Assembly (NCBI RefSeq): GCF_003144405.1
Contig: NZ_PENW01000016.1
Location: 62,001-126,000, forward strand
Direction of reading: 5' to 3'
Length of the DNA: 64,000 nucleotides
DNA from: Proteus cibi
Lineage (GTDB): Bacteria; Pseudomonadota; Gammaproteobacteria; Enterobacterales; Enterobacteriaceae
The notes beneath the pieces were generated by a model. It searched no databases. It saw only the letters and a list, made by a program, of their open reading frames with translations, and had not been told where the DNA came from. The translations under genes and the position numbers were made by a program. Positions 46,271 to 55,148 of the stretch are shown one piece after another (the first letter of the stretch is position 1; each line of letters begins with the position of its first letter).

Positions 46271-46583
46271 ATACCAAAGTGATTTTATTTAACATGATAT
46301 TTACATTTTAAAACTATCATCACTGTAATGATCTAAGTTATTATTTTATCAGCCGTCTTTGAACGGCTGATTCTACCTCTCTTTTCTTGATCCCCATTCT
46401 TTATTCGACTCGTTTCACCTCTCATTTTTAGCGTATGCCAATTGATGTTGTGTTAAAAAAATGTGATCTAAATTGCTTCGATTTGGTTTTGCTTTTGCTT
46501 TTGGTTTTTTGTTTTGAATGCCATCGCAGAATCACTGACCTAATCTCCTTATTCTCGTTATCAATGATACGGAGGCACTTTGT
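46271..46583. promoter_or_regulatory. intergenic region upstream of the DeoR/PfkB cluster
   Basis: It contains the hairpin TCAGCCGT/ACGGCTGA at 46349-46370 (a possible azlCD terminator, weak T-run), a TGTGATCTAAATT word near 46462 that is only half a CRP site, and a strong ACGGAGGC ribosome-binding site before 46584. Confidence 0.45.
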
Positions 46584-47828
46584 ATGTTTTCAGAAGAACG
46601 GCGACAGGAAATTTACACCATCATCAGGGAACAAAAGAAAGTTAAAGTGGCTCAGCTTGCGGAAAAATTCAGTGTCACATTGGAAACTATTCGCAGTGAT
46701 TTGAAATACCTTGAAGGAGAAGGGCTGATCAAACGTTGTCATGGTGGCGCCATACTAGGGAAACAAGAAATTAAAAAAATAAGTAAATTTAGTGATAGCT
46801 TTGATATTTCATGTTTATTGCACGATTTATTAATCGTAAGAGAACGTAAAGATAGAAAACCAGAAGGCAAAGTCTGCGTACTTGGGTCATTTGTGGTAGA
46901 TATTATTGCCAATGTCGATTCTTTTCCAAAAGTCGGTGAGCTAATTAACGCTAAAAGCAATTCGATAGGTCCCGGTGGTAAAGGAACAAATCAGGCAATG
47001 GCTGCCAGTTTTTCGGATGCGAAAGTGCATTTAATAACGAAAGTCGGTGAAGATCATTTTAGTAAATATGCTTATAAATATTTACAAGAAAGTGGCATTG
47101 ATTCTTTCACTATTTTTCAAACAGAAATAGAGCCGACAGGCAGTTCAATCAGTTATTTAGCAGATAAAACACAAAACAATATTACAGCAACTTATTTAGG
47201 GGCAAACAATACATTTTCAGATCAAGAGATTGATATTTCTCTGCCTTATATAAGTGAAGCAGATGTGCTGTTGCTCCAAGGTGAAATTAATATAGAAGCC
47301 AATATTAAAGCGACACTGTTTGCAAAATCGGTTAATAAAACAGTAGTGCTTAATGTTGCGCCTTATAACGAAAACCTAAAGCAGCTTTATTCAAATCTTG
47401 ATTTTATTACCTTAAATGCGAATCAAGCATCACATTGGGCTGATATTGAAATAAATAATATTAATGACGCTAAACAGGCTATTGGCGTTATCTCAGGTGA
47501 TGAAAACAAGAAAGTCATTATTTATATGGATAAGCTAGGTGTGGTCTATTTTGATGGCCGAGCCACTTTTCATATTCCGCCTATGCCCTCGTTACGAGTG
47601 GATACGATGGCAGCCACGGATGCTTTTAATGGCGCATTTGCTTCAAAAATAGCGGCAGGAGGCACGATGCATGAGAGTGTATTATTTGCCAGTGCTTTCC
47701 TTTCTGCATTTATAGAACAAAAAGGCGTAACAGCAATGCCTGTACTTTCTCAAGTTCAGGCTCGCCTTAAATCAAGACTCGAAGATATTCGACCACAAAT
47801 AATCTGCAATGAGAAAAGGTGCATATAA
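46584..47828 (+). CDS. DeoR-type HTH fused to a PfkB/ribokinase-family kinase domain
   Basis: This 414-residue protein begins with a DeoR winged-helix domain (residues 1-57, SEERRQEIYTIIREQKKVKVAQL and GLIKRCHGGA). A PfkB sugar-kinase domain follows from about residue 95 (GPGGKGTNQAMAAS near 130; DTMAATDAFNGAFAS near 345). The catalytic Asp is present, but the usual AGD/AAGD anion-hole motif reads AATD. It replaces the usual phosphosugar-binding domain of DeoR regulators, so it may sense or phosphorylate the pathway's sugar. It begins the TTT-transporter/Dha-like cluster and overlaps its second gene by one base. Confidence 0.8.
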   Translation: MFSEERRQEIYTIIREQKKVKVAQLAEKFSVTLETIRSDLKYLEGEGLIKRCHGGAILGKQEIKKISKFSDSFDISCLLHDLLIVRERKDRKPEGKVCVLGSFVVDIIANVDSFPKVGELINAKSNSIGPGGKGTNQAMAASFSDAKVHLITKVGEDHFSKYAYKYLQESGIDSFTIFQTEIEPTGSSISYLADKTQNNITATYLGANNTFSDQEIDISLPYISEADVLLLQGEINIEANIKATLFAKSVNKTVVLNVAPYNENLKQLYSNLDFITLNANQASHWADIEINNINDAKQAIGVISGDENKKVIIYMDKLGVVYFDGRATFHIPPMPSLRVDTMAATDAFNGAFASKIAAGGTMHESVLFASAFLSAFIEQKGVTAMPVLSQVQARLKSRLEDIRPQIICNEKRCI

Positions 47829-48772
47829 TGAAAAAAACACTTCTGGCATTTACCCTATGCAGTTCCATTTTTACACTTCCGGCTTTTGCTCAATACCCTG
47901 AAAAGCCGATCACTATTGTTGTTCCTTGGGCTGCTGGCGGTAATACTGATACCGTTGCACGTCTAGCGGCTAAAGGGCTACAAGAAGAATTAGGCGTGAC
48001 CGTGAACGTGGTAAATAAAACCGGCGGCAGTGGTGTTGTTGGTCATGATGCCATTAAAAATGCAAAACCCGATGGTTACACACTGGGTATTGCAACGGTT
48101 GAAATTACCATGATGCATCATCAAGGAATGACAAATTTAACCTATCAAGATTATACCCCGATCACACGCCTTGCTGTTATTTATGGTGGATTACAAGTTG
48201 GAAAATCTTCACCATTTAAAAATGCCCAGGAAATTATTGATTACGCAAAAGCAAATCCGGGTAAATTAAAAGCGTCCGGTAGTGGGTTAAATTCAATCTG
48301 GCATCTCAATACTATTGGGATGTTGCGTGCTGCGGGATTGCCTGATAACGCCATTCGCTTTATTCCTTCTCAAGGTGCAAGTGCTGCATTACAGGAGCTT
48401 GCTTCTGGTGGGGTTGATATTGTGACCTCTTCATTAGGCGAGGCGGACAGTATGGTAAAAGCGGGATTAGTAAAGCATATGGCAATTATGTCCAATGAGA
48501 AATCGGCTTTTTATCCGGATGTCCCATTATTTAAAGAAGCCACACCTTATAACTGGGATTTGCAAGCATGGAATATGTTAGTTGCGCCCAAAGGGTTAGA
48601 TAAAGAAGTCCAAGATAAACTCACTGCCGCAATGAAAAAAGTCTACGCCTCTGGTGAATTAGCCGAGTTTGCCAATAAACAAGGATTTGAAGTTATCGAA
48701 CTATATGGCGATGATGCCACCCAATTTATGGCCAATGAAGATAAAAAGTTTGGCGACATTATAAAGAAATAA
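47828..48772 (+). CDS. tctC: TctC-type solute-binding protein of a tripartite tricarboxylate-type transporter
   Basis: From ATG 47828 the product has 314 residues, with a signal peptide (residues 1-21, ending AFA). It has YPEKPITIVVPWAAGGNTD, NKTGGSGVVGHD and KPDGYTLG, the TTT substrate-binding signature. It captures a carboxylate in the periplasm. It is followed by a hairpin and the two membrane subunits. Confidence 0.9.
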   Translation: MKKTLLAFTLCSSIFTLPAFAQYPEKPITIVVPWAAGGNTDTVARLAAKGLQEELGVTVNVVNKTGGSGVVGHDAIKNAKPDGYTLGIATVEITMMHHQGMTNLTYQDYTPITRLAVIYGGLQVGKSSPFKNAQEIIDYAKANPGKLKASGSGLNSIWHLNTIGMLRAAGLPDNAIRFIPSQGASAALQELASGGVDIVTSSLGEADSMVKAGLVKHMAIMSNEKSAFYPDVPLFKEATPYNWDLQAWNMLVAPKGLDKEVQDKLTAAMKKVYASGELAEFANKQGFEVIELYGDDATQFMANEDKKFGDIIKK

Positions 48773-48774
48773 CT

Positions 48775-48803
48775 GAGGAAACGGCTGAACCACAGCCGTT
48801 TTT
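48775..48803 (+). promoter_or_regulatory. hairpin between the Shine-Dalgarno sequence and start of tctB
   Basis: An 8-bp stem (48780-48787 with 48793-48800, loop AACCA) separates GAGGA (48775-48779) from the tctB ATG at 48804. If folded, the stem would bring the Shine-Dalgarno sequence to a normal distance from the ATG. The same stem followed by TTTTT could instead act as a leaky terminator that keeps the binding protein in excess over the membrane subunits. Confidence 0.5.
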
Positions 48804-49241
48804 ATGCCTATGCTAAATCGTCATATTCTATCGATAATATTTTGTTGCTTTGGTTTATTCCTTATTGTTTATAGTGCGTATTCATTAGGTGATTTTAGTG
48901 AATATGGTGCCGCATTTATGCCTTCTATTATTGGCGGTGGCATGATTATATTTTCACTAATAGATATATTTTCCCGCAATCAAGAAAGTGATATTCCATT
49001 AGTTTCATGGCATGAAATAAAATTTGTTTTATTAATCATTGGCATTATTCTTTTTTATGTTTTCGCATCAGATTATCTAGGTTTTATTTTAACGGGCTTA
49101 ATTATTACAGCACCATTAATGATGAAATATGCGACAACAAAACCTATATATAGTTTTATTATTTCAGCCAGTGTGGTGTTAGGAGTGTATTACTTATTTA
49201 CCGCTGTACTGTTAGTACCGCTACCTCAGCTATTTTCATAA
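48804..49241 (+). CDS. tctB: TctB-type small membrane subunit
   Basis: This 145-residue protein has four membrane segments and GDFSEYGAAFMPSIIGGGMI, typical of the TctB family. A start at ATG 48810 is also possible. It is essential with TctA for TTT transport. Confidence 0.85.
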   Translation: MPMLNRHILSIIFCCFGLFLIVYSAYSLGDFSEYGAAFMPSIIGGGMIIFSLIDIFSRNQESDIPLVSWHEIKFVLLIIGIILFYVFASDYLGFILTGLIITAPLMMKYATTKPIYSFIISASVVLGVYYLFTAVLLVPLPQLFS

Positions 49242-49256
49242 ATAGAGAACAACAGT

Positions 49257-50747
49257 ATGGATATATTAATTAGCGCACTTGCTTATATTGATTACACAAC
49301 AATACTTGTCGTGATTGGTGCTTGTTTATTTGGTCTATTTGTTGGGGCAATTCCCGGATTAACATCAACAATGGCTATCGCATTAATGGTGCCATTTACT
49401 TTTTTCCTTGATCCCATTCCTGCATTAGCCTTAATGATTTCTGTTGGTGCATCTTCTATATTTGCGGGTGATATTCCTGGTGCTTTACTAAATATTCCAG
49501 GTACGCCAGCATCGGCGGCTTATACTAATGATGCACACAGCTTGGTTAAAGAGGGTAAAACAAACCGTGTATTAGGTATGTCGTTAACAAGCTCTGTGAT
49601 TGGTGGTGTTATTGGTACGATTATATTAGCGTCAACCGCGCCAATTTTAGCTGAGTTTGCTTTAAAATTTAGCTCTTATGAATATATGTGGCTCTCTTTG
49701 ATTGGGCTTAGTTGTGCAACTATAGTCTCAGGTTCACATATTCGAAAAAGCTTATTAGCACTGTTCTTTGGTATTGCATTAGCGACCATTGGTTATGATG
49801 AATTTACAGGGCAAGCACGTTTTACTTTCGGTGAAGTTTCTCTAATGCAAGGAGTAAGCTTTATTCCTGCAATGATCGGATTATTTGCAATTTCGGGGGC
49901 AATTAAATATTACGTTGAGCGCTGGAAAGAAAAACAAATCACGCTAAGTGAAGTGAATGCGGAAAATAATTCGTACAATATTTTTAAAGGGATTGGCGGT
50001 GTTGTTCGACAACGTAAAGGTGGTATTTTTCGTAGTGGAATAATCGGAACATTAATTGGGGCTTTACCCGGTGCGGGTGCCGATATTGCAGCATGGATCT
50101 CTTATGCGGTTTCAAAGAAGCTTTCTAAAAAACCAGAAAAATATGGTCATGGCTCTGAAGAAGGTATTGTTGATGCTTCAGCGAGTAATAATGCAAGCTT
50201 AGCCGGAAGTTGGATACCATCTTTAGTATTTGGTATTCCGGGCGATTCTGCGGCTGCAATTATTATCGGTGTATTGTATATGAAAGATATGCAACCAGGA
50301 CCAACGTTGTTTTTATTCAATCCTGATAAATTGTATGCTGTCTTTATTATTTTCTTTATCGCTAATCTAATTTTATTACCGATTGCTTTTATCGTGGTTA
50401 ATTTATTGAAAAAGATCGTTGCTATTGATAATGCGATTATTTATCCAGCAATTATCTTATTTAGTCTCGTAGGCTCTTATGCAATCACAAATACGATGTC
50501 TTCTATTATTGTTATGTTAGTTATGGGAGTTATCGGCTATTTCCTTCAAGAACGAAAATTCCCAATATCACCTATTATTTTGGGGATGATCTTAGGGCCA
50601 ATGTTAGAAAAGAATTTACTCTCATCATTAATGAAAGCGGATGGTCATTTGATTAACTTTGTTAATAGACCTATTTCAATGGTATTAGCGAGTGTATTTT
50701 TATTTATTGTGGTTATGCAAATTAGAGGTGCGTTAAAAGCTAAATAA
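49257..50747 (+). CDS. tctA: TctA-type large membrane subunit
   Basis: This 496-residue protein has about eleven membrane segments. It has the conserved GAIPGLTSTMAIALMVPFTF and GALPGAGADIAAWISYAVSKK repeats and GDIPGALLNIPGTPASAAYTNDA, diagnostic for TctA. It uses an ion gradient to import the carboxylate delivered by the binding protein. Confidence 0.92.
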   Translation: MDILISALAYIDYTTILVVIGACLFGLFVGAIPGLTSTMAIALMVPFTFFLDPIPALALMISVGASSIFAGDIPGALLNIPGTPASAAYTNDAHSLVKEGKTNRVLGMSLTSSVIGGVIGTIILASTAPILAEFALKFSSYEYMWLSLIGLSCATIVSGSHIRKSLLALFFGIALATIGYDEFTGQARFTFGEVSLMQGVSFIPAMIGLFAISGAIKYYVERWKEKQITLSEVNAENNSYNIFKGIGGVVRQRKGGIFRSGIIGTLIGALPGAGADIAAWISYAVSKKLSKKPEKYGHGSEEGIVDASASNNASLAGSWIPSLVFGIPGDSAAAIIIGVLYMKDMQPGPTLFLFNPDKLYAVFIIFFIANLILLPIAFIVVNLLKKIVAIDNAIIYPAIILFSLVGSYAITNTMSSIIVMLVMGVIGYFLQERKFPISPIILGMILGPMLEKNLLSSLMKADGHLINFVNRPISMVLASVFLFIVVMQIRGALKAK

Positions 50748-50824
50748 ATAACTTATTTAATACTAAATATTTATAACTAAGCATTTATTAATAGAGAGAT
50801 ACTTTTTAAGTATCAGGGAAAATG

Positions 50825-50855
50825 CGTCTTAAATAAAATGAGTTTATTTAAAACG
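50825..50855 (+). terminator. intercistronic inverted repeat upstream of the dhaK-like gene
   Basis: CGTCTTAAATAAA pairs with TTTATTTAAAACG (one mismatch, loop ATGAG) in the 146-base gap between tctA and the kinase genes. It could be a partial terminator or processing site. Confidence 0.4.
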
Positions 50856-50893
50856 TCGAAATCAGCAGATAAATAAAAATATCGGGTGATCAC

Positions 50894-51889
50894 ATGAAAA
50901 AAATATTAAATAAGCCAGAAAATTATGTCGATGAAACATTAGCAGGTTTATGCCTTGCTCATGGTGATATTTATCGTCAACCACAGCCAAGATTGATTAC
51001 TCGTTCGAAAAAAGCAAACAAACCCAAAGTGGGGATTGTAACGGGAGGCGGATCGGGTCACTTACCGGTATTTACAGGATATGTCGGTGAGGGCTTATTA
51101 GATGCGGCGGCTGTAGGCGATGTTTTTGCTTCACCTTCCGCAGATTTAATGGCAGATGCCATTCGTGAAGCAAACAGTGGCTTAGGTGTATTGCTACTTT
51201 ATGGTAATTACGGTGGCGATATCATGAATTTTGATATGGCGACTGAAACGGTTGATTTTGAAGATGATATTCGTTGTACAACGGTTTTAGCCGCTGACGA
51301 TGTCGCGTCAGCAAAACCAGAAGAAGCGCACAAACGCCGTGGTGTTGCTGGGATGATCTATGGTTTTAAAATGGCAGGTGCTAAAGCCGAAGAAGGGGCA
51401 ACGCTCGATGAAGTCACACGTATTGCTCAAAAAACCATGGAAAATACCCGAACTATTGGTTGTGCGTTGACATCTTGCACCTTACCCGCAGTAGGACATC
51501 CTACTTTTGAAATTGGTGAAGATGAAATGGAAATGGGAATGGGTATCCACGGTGAACCCGGAATTTGGCGTGATAAATTACGTAGTGCAGATGAGATTGC
51601 ACAAGAGATGTTTGAGCGCTTACAAACAGAATTATCATTAAAAACAGGTGATAAAGTCTCTGTATTAGTTAACTCTTTAGGCGCAACGCCATTAGAAGAG
51701 CTTTATATTCTGTACAACAAAATCGTACAGTTGATTGATAAAACGGGCGCGACAATTGTGCATCCATTAATCGGTCGTTATGCCACCTCCATGGAAATGA
51801 CGGGGGCAAGTTTAACATTGTGCAAATTGGATGATGAGCTAGAAGCTTTGATGAATGCACCGGCTCATTGCGCATTCTGGAGGGTATAG
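50894..51889 (+). CDS. dhaK: DhaK-type dihydroxyacetone/ketose kinase subunit
   Basis: This 331-residue protein has [26 protein letters not shown] and GMGIHGEPG, where the His forms a hemiaminal with the ketone substrate. The substrate-binding subunit therefore looks intact. No PTS DhaM gene is nearby, so an ATP-dependent enzyme with the adjacent DhaL subunit is likely. Given the neighbours, the substrate may be another C3-C4 ketose such as erythrulose. Confidence 0.88.
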   Translation: MKKILNKPENYVDETLAGLCLAHGDIYRQPQPRLITRSKKANKPKVGIVTGGGSGHLPVFTGYVGEGLLDAAAVGDVFASPSADLMADAIREANSGLGVLLLYGNYGGDIMNFDMATETVDFEDDIRCTTVLAADDVASAKPEEAHKRRGVAGMIYGFKMAGAKAEEGATLDEVTRIAQKTMENTRTIGCALTSCTLPAVGHPTFEIGEDEMEMGMGIHGEPGIWRDKLRSADEIAQEMFERLQTELSLKTGDKVSVLVNSLGATPLEELYILYNKIVQLIDKTGATIVHPLIGRYATSMEMTGASLTLCKLDDELEALMNAPAHCAFWRV

Positions 51890-51891
51890 CG

Positions 51892-52497
51892 ATGAATATT
51901 ACGCTTGAAATACTCAAACAAGCGGTGAGCCGTGTTGCTATCGCTTGCGAGCAATCTCAACCTATGTTGTGTGAAGCAGATAGTCGTCTAGGTGATGGAG
52001 ATTTAGGGATCACCATGCAAAAAGGCTGGCGACAAATTGCAGACGATTCACAAGATTGGCCTGATGATCTCAGCAAAGCACTTTTTCAATGCAGTAAATC
52101 ATTACAAAAAGCCTGTGCGTCTTCTTTTGGTACATTGCAAGCAACCGCTTTTATGGCAATGGCAAAATACTGCAAAGAAAACCAACTTCAAGAAATATCC
52201 TCTTCCGATATTTCACCGCTATTAACTGTTGCATACCAAAGCATGATGGCGAGGGGAAAAGGGGAATTAGGGCAAAAATCTGTACTCGATATTCTTTACC
52301 ATTTATCTGAAGCACTAAAACCAACGTTAGCTATCGATAATCTAAAGGCAGTCGCCTTACAGAGTATCGATAGTACGCTTAATGAATTTCGCCAAAAACC
52401 TAATTTATTAGGTCGAGCTCGTATGTTCCCAGAGAAATCTATTGGTTTAGATGATCCGGGTATGTTGGCAATTAAAGTTATTGTAGAAGCAATCTGA
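51892..52497 (+). CDS. dhaL: DhaL-type nucleotide-binding kinase subunit
   Basis: From ATG 51892, two bases after the DhaK stop, the product has 201 residues. ADSRLGDGDLGITMQKG carries the Asp ligands for the Mg-nucleotide complex; the usual His of GDGDHG is Leu. It is expected to pair with the DhaK-like protein. Confidence 0.85.
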   Translation: MNITLEILKQAVSRVAIACEQSQPMLCEADSRLGDGDLGITMQKGWRQIADDSQDWPDDLSKALFQCSKSLQKACASSFGTLQATAFMAMAKYCKENQLQEISSSDISPLLTVAYQSMMARGKGELGQKSVLDILYHLSEALKPTLAIDNLKAVALQSIDSTLNEFRQKPNLLGRARMFPEKSIGLDDPGMLAIKVIVEAI

Positions 52498-52515
52498 TTT
52501 AATAAAGGTCTTTAT

Positions 52516-53427
52516 ATGAAAAAATTATTTGGCGTTACAGTGGCAATGGTTACCCCGTTTGACGCAAAGGATCAAGTCGATATTAAAGCGTTATCGGCAT
52601 TAACTGAGATGTTAGTAACCCAAGGCGTTGATTGCCTTTACCCTTGTGGGACAACGGGTGAGATGTTGCGTTTATCTGCATTAGAACGTAAAAATGTTGC
52701 AAAAACCGTTGTTGAAACAGCGAATAAACGTTTACCTGTTTTTATTCATGTTGGCGCCATGACATTACATGAAACCATTGAATTAGCTAAACATGCAGTT
52801 GAAATTGGTGCTGATGGTATTGGTGTCGTGACGCCACAATTTTTTGGTGCGACAGACAGAGAATTAGAAAACTATTTTGTGACAGTGGCAAAAAGTGTGC
52901 CGGATAATTTCCCTGTTTATCTGTATAACATTCCACAATGTGCAGCAAATAATATCAAACCTGCATTAGCGGCAAAAATACAACAACAGTGTAAAAATGT
53001 CATTGGTATTAAATACAGTTTTGCTGATAACAATACAACATTAAGTTATCTTGCCGTTGCAGAGGGTTTTTCTGTCCTTCATGGCTACGATAAATTATTC
53101 CTTGGTTTATTAGATGCAGGTTGTGACGGTACGGTTTCTGGTTGTGCTTGCGTATTTCCTGAGCCATTCGTGAATATGTATAAAGCCTATATTGCAGGTA
53201 ATTACCAAGAAGCAAAACAGTGGCAACAATTTTGTGTGAAATTTAGTGATGCACTGAAATCTGGTGCGAATATGGCAATATTTAAATCGGCATTAACCAT
53301 GCGTGGTTTAGACGGCGGTCATATGCGTTTGCCACAACTCGATTTATTGCCTGAAGAAAACCAACAATTAAAAGAAAATCTGACTCAATTATGTAAAGAA
53401 GCGGGTATCACTTTTTCACTTAATTAA
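52516..53427 (+). CDS. DapA/NanA-family class I aldolase
   Basis: This 303-residue TIM-barrel protein has CGTTGEMLRLS (residues 43-53), LYNIPQ with the catalytic Tyr, and the Schiff-base Lys in IGIKYSFADN. The family covers dihydrodipicolinate synthase, N-acetylneuraminate lyase and KDG-type aldolases. The cluster argues for a catabolic aldolase acting on a 2-keto sugar acid rather than lysine synthesis. A strong terminator follows, ending the unit. Confidence 0.83.
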   Translation: MKKLFGVTVAMVTPFDAKDQVDIKALSALTEMLVTQGVDCLYPCGTTGEMLRLSALERKNVAKTVVETANKRLPVFIHVGAMTLHETIELAKHAVEIGADGIGVVTPQFFGATDRELENYFVTVAKSVPDNFPVYLYNIPQCAANNIKPALAAKIQQQCKNVIGIKYSFADNNTTLSYLAVAEGFSVLHGYDKLFLGLLDAGCDGTVSGCACVFPEPFVNMYKAYIAGNYQEAKQWQQFCVKFSDALKSGANMAIFKSALTMRGLDGGHMRLPQLDLLPEENQQLKENLTQLCKEAGITFSLN

Positions 53428-53487
53428 AAAAGAGTTAAACAAACATTCCCGTTATTTTAGTTGATTGGTTGTATGTTGGTTCTTTTA

Positions 53488-53522
53488 AGCAGTATAGGTT
53501 TTTCTATACTGCTTTTTTTTTC
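53488..53522 (+). terminator. terminator after the aldolase gene
   Basis: The stem AGCAGTATAG/CTATACTGCT is followed by nine or more T. Confidence 0.92.
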
Positions 53523-53551
53523 ATATTAGAACATGCGTAAGATGCCATGGC

Positions 53552-54520
53552 TCATTGCGCTAAAAAGTGACCATATTGCGCGATATCGACATTACCACCG
53601 CTGATAATAATACCAATCTTCTTGCCTTTTAATTTATCACCAAATTGACGAGCTGCCGCTAAACTTAAACACCCCGTTGGCTCTACAATTATTTTCATTC
53701 GTTGGGCATAAAACTGCATAGCCGAAATTAATTCTTCATCTGTTGCCGTTAAAATATCGTTCACATTGTTACGAATGATCTCAAAAGTATAATGACCTAG
53801 ATGCTGAGTTTGTGCGCCGTCTGCAATTGTTTTCGGCGTATCAATATGAATGATTGTGCCTTTGCGTAATGATTGTTGCCCGTCATTTCCAGCTGCAGGC
53901 TCAACGCCAAATATTTTACAATGAGGTGAGAGGGCTTTGGTTGATAATAAAGCGCCAGAAAGCAAGCCGCCACCCCCTAAGGGAACAAATAGCATATCTA
54001 ATTCACCAACTTCATCAAATAGCTCTTTTGCAGCGGTACCTTGCCCAGCAATAATATGCGGGTGATCGTAAGGTGGAATTAATGTTAGGCCTTCTTTTTG
54101 AGCCAGTTGTTGCCCAATTTTTTCACGATCTTCTGTATAACGGTTATACGTGATCACGCGACCACCATAGCCTTTTGTCGCTTCCATTTTTGCCTTTGGT
54201 GCATCTTCAGGCATGATAATTGTTGCAGGAATACCTAATAGCTTTGCCGATAAAGCGATTGCTTGTGCATGATTACCTGATGAGAAGGTTACGACACCAT
54301 TTTTACGTTGTTCTTCGGTGAATTGAGATAACGCATTCATCGCACCACGAAATTTAAATGCCCCCATTCGCTGAAAGTTTTCACATTTAAAATAAAACTG
54401 TGCCTCTGTTAGCTCATTAATAGTGCGAGAGGTTAAAACAGGTGTTTTATTAAGATATGGCAGAATACGCTGATGAGCTTCAGCGACATCTTTATAAGTA
54501 GGAGTAGGTAACTTATTCAT
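53552..54520 (-). CDS. PLP-dependent threonine/serine dehydratase
   Basis: This 322-residue fold-type II enzyme has the PLP Lys in FKFRGAMNALSQF (about residue 54), SSGNHAQAIA and the phosphate loop GGGGLLSGALL. It lacks the C-terminal ACT-like domain of biosynthetic IlvA, so it resembles catabolic dehydratases. It releases ammonia and a 2-keto acid through an enamine intermediate. A RidA-type protein is encoded three bases upstream in the same operon. Confidence 0.87.
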   Translation of the reverse strand: MNKLPTPTYKDVAEAHQRILPYLNKTPVLTSRTINELTEAQFYFKCENFQRMGAFKFRGAMNALSQFTEEQRKNGVVTFSSGNHAQAIALSAKLLGIPATIIMPEDAPKAKMEATKGYGGRVITYNRYTEDREKIGQQLAQKEGLTLIPPYDHPHIIAGQGTAAKELFDEVGELDMLFVPLGGGGLLSGALLSTKALSPHCKIFGVEPAAGNDGQQSLRKGTIIHIDTPKTIADGAQTQHLGHYTFEIIRNNVNDILTATDEELISAMQFYAQRMKIIVEPTGCLSLAAARQFGDKLKGKKIGIIISGGNVDIAQYGHFLAQ

Positions 54521-54523
54521 AGA

Positions 54524-54913
54524 TTATTCCTTGATAACAACGGCTTCAATTTCAATTTTGCTCCCAAAGTGAAGCTCTTTTACACCTGCGACTAATCTTG
54601 CTGGTTTATGTTCACCAATCCATTTTGCATATAACTTATTAACGATATGCCATTCATTAATATCTGTCACATAGACTTTAACTTGAGCTATATCGGTTTT
54701 CTTTGCTTTTATTCCGATAAGGCAAGCCTCTAAATTTTCAAGCACTTGTGTAATTTGGATTTCAACAGGTTTGTCTGCTAAAGGTTTACCTTGTTTATCT
54801 AAGGGTAATAATCCAGAAATAAACGACATATTATTTGCAGTAACAACATGAGAGTAATGCCCACCAGGTAAAGAGAGTGCTTCAATATTTTGTTGGATAA
54901 GATGTGAGGTCAT
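54524..54913 (-). CDS. RidA/YjgF-family enamine/imine deaminase
   Basis: This 129-residue protein has SLPGGHYSHVVTANN, FISGLLPLD and KVYVTDINEWHIVNKLY, with PARLVAGV bearing the conserved Arg. RidA hydrolyses the reactive enamine produced by Ser/Thr dehydratases, matching its place next to such an enzyme. Confidence 0.87.
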   Translation of the reverse strand: MTSHLIQQNIEALSLPGGHYSHVVTANNMSFISGLLPLDKQGKPLADKPVEIQITQVLENLEACLIGIKAKKTDIAQVKVYVTDINEWHIVNKLYAKWIGEHKPARLVAGVKELHFGSKIEIEAVVIKE

Positions 54914-55091
54914 TGTGGTTTCCTATTTCACTTAAGTTAGATAAAATGTACACTTATTTATACATAACGTCTAACTTTAGATCAATAGTTTATTTTTCTC
55001 AATACGCGTGAGTAAGTGTAGGATGAAAAAAGATTTTCTTGTTTTTTATAATATTAAAATGCCATTTCACTCAGTCTTGAACGATAAAAGC

Positions 55092-55117
55092 AAAAACCGC
55101 GCAATAAAGCGCGGTTA
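55092..55117 (-). terminator. terminator of the glycogen operon
   Basis: Read on the minus strand, the stem ACCGCGC/GCGCGGT is followed by TTTTGCTTTT, just beyond the glgP stop. Confidence 0.85.
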
Positions 55118-55148
55118 CTGTTCTATCCTTAGAAATTTAGCTTAGTTT

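Noticed and set aside
46435-46704. 89-residue frame upstream of the DeoR/PfkB gene
   Set aside because: It overlaps the real gene in another frame and its N-terminal part lies in the leader. No family resemblance.
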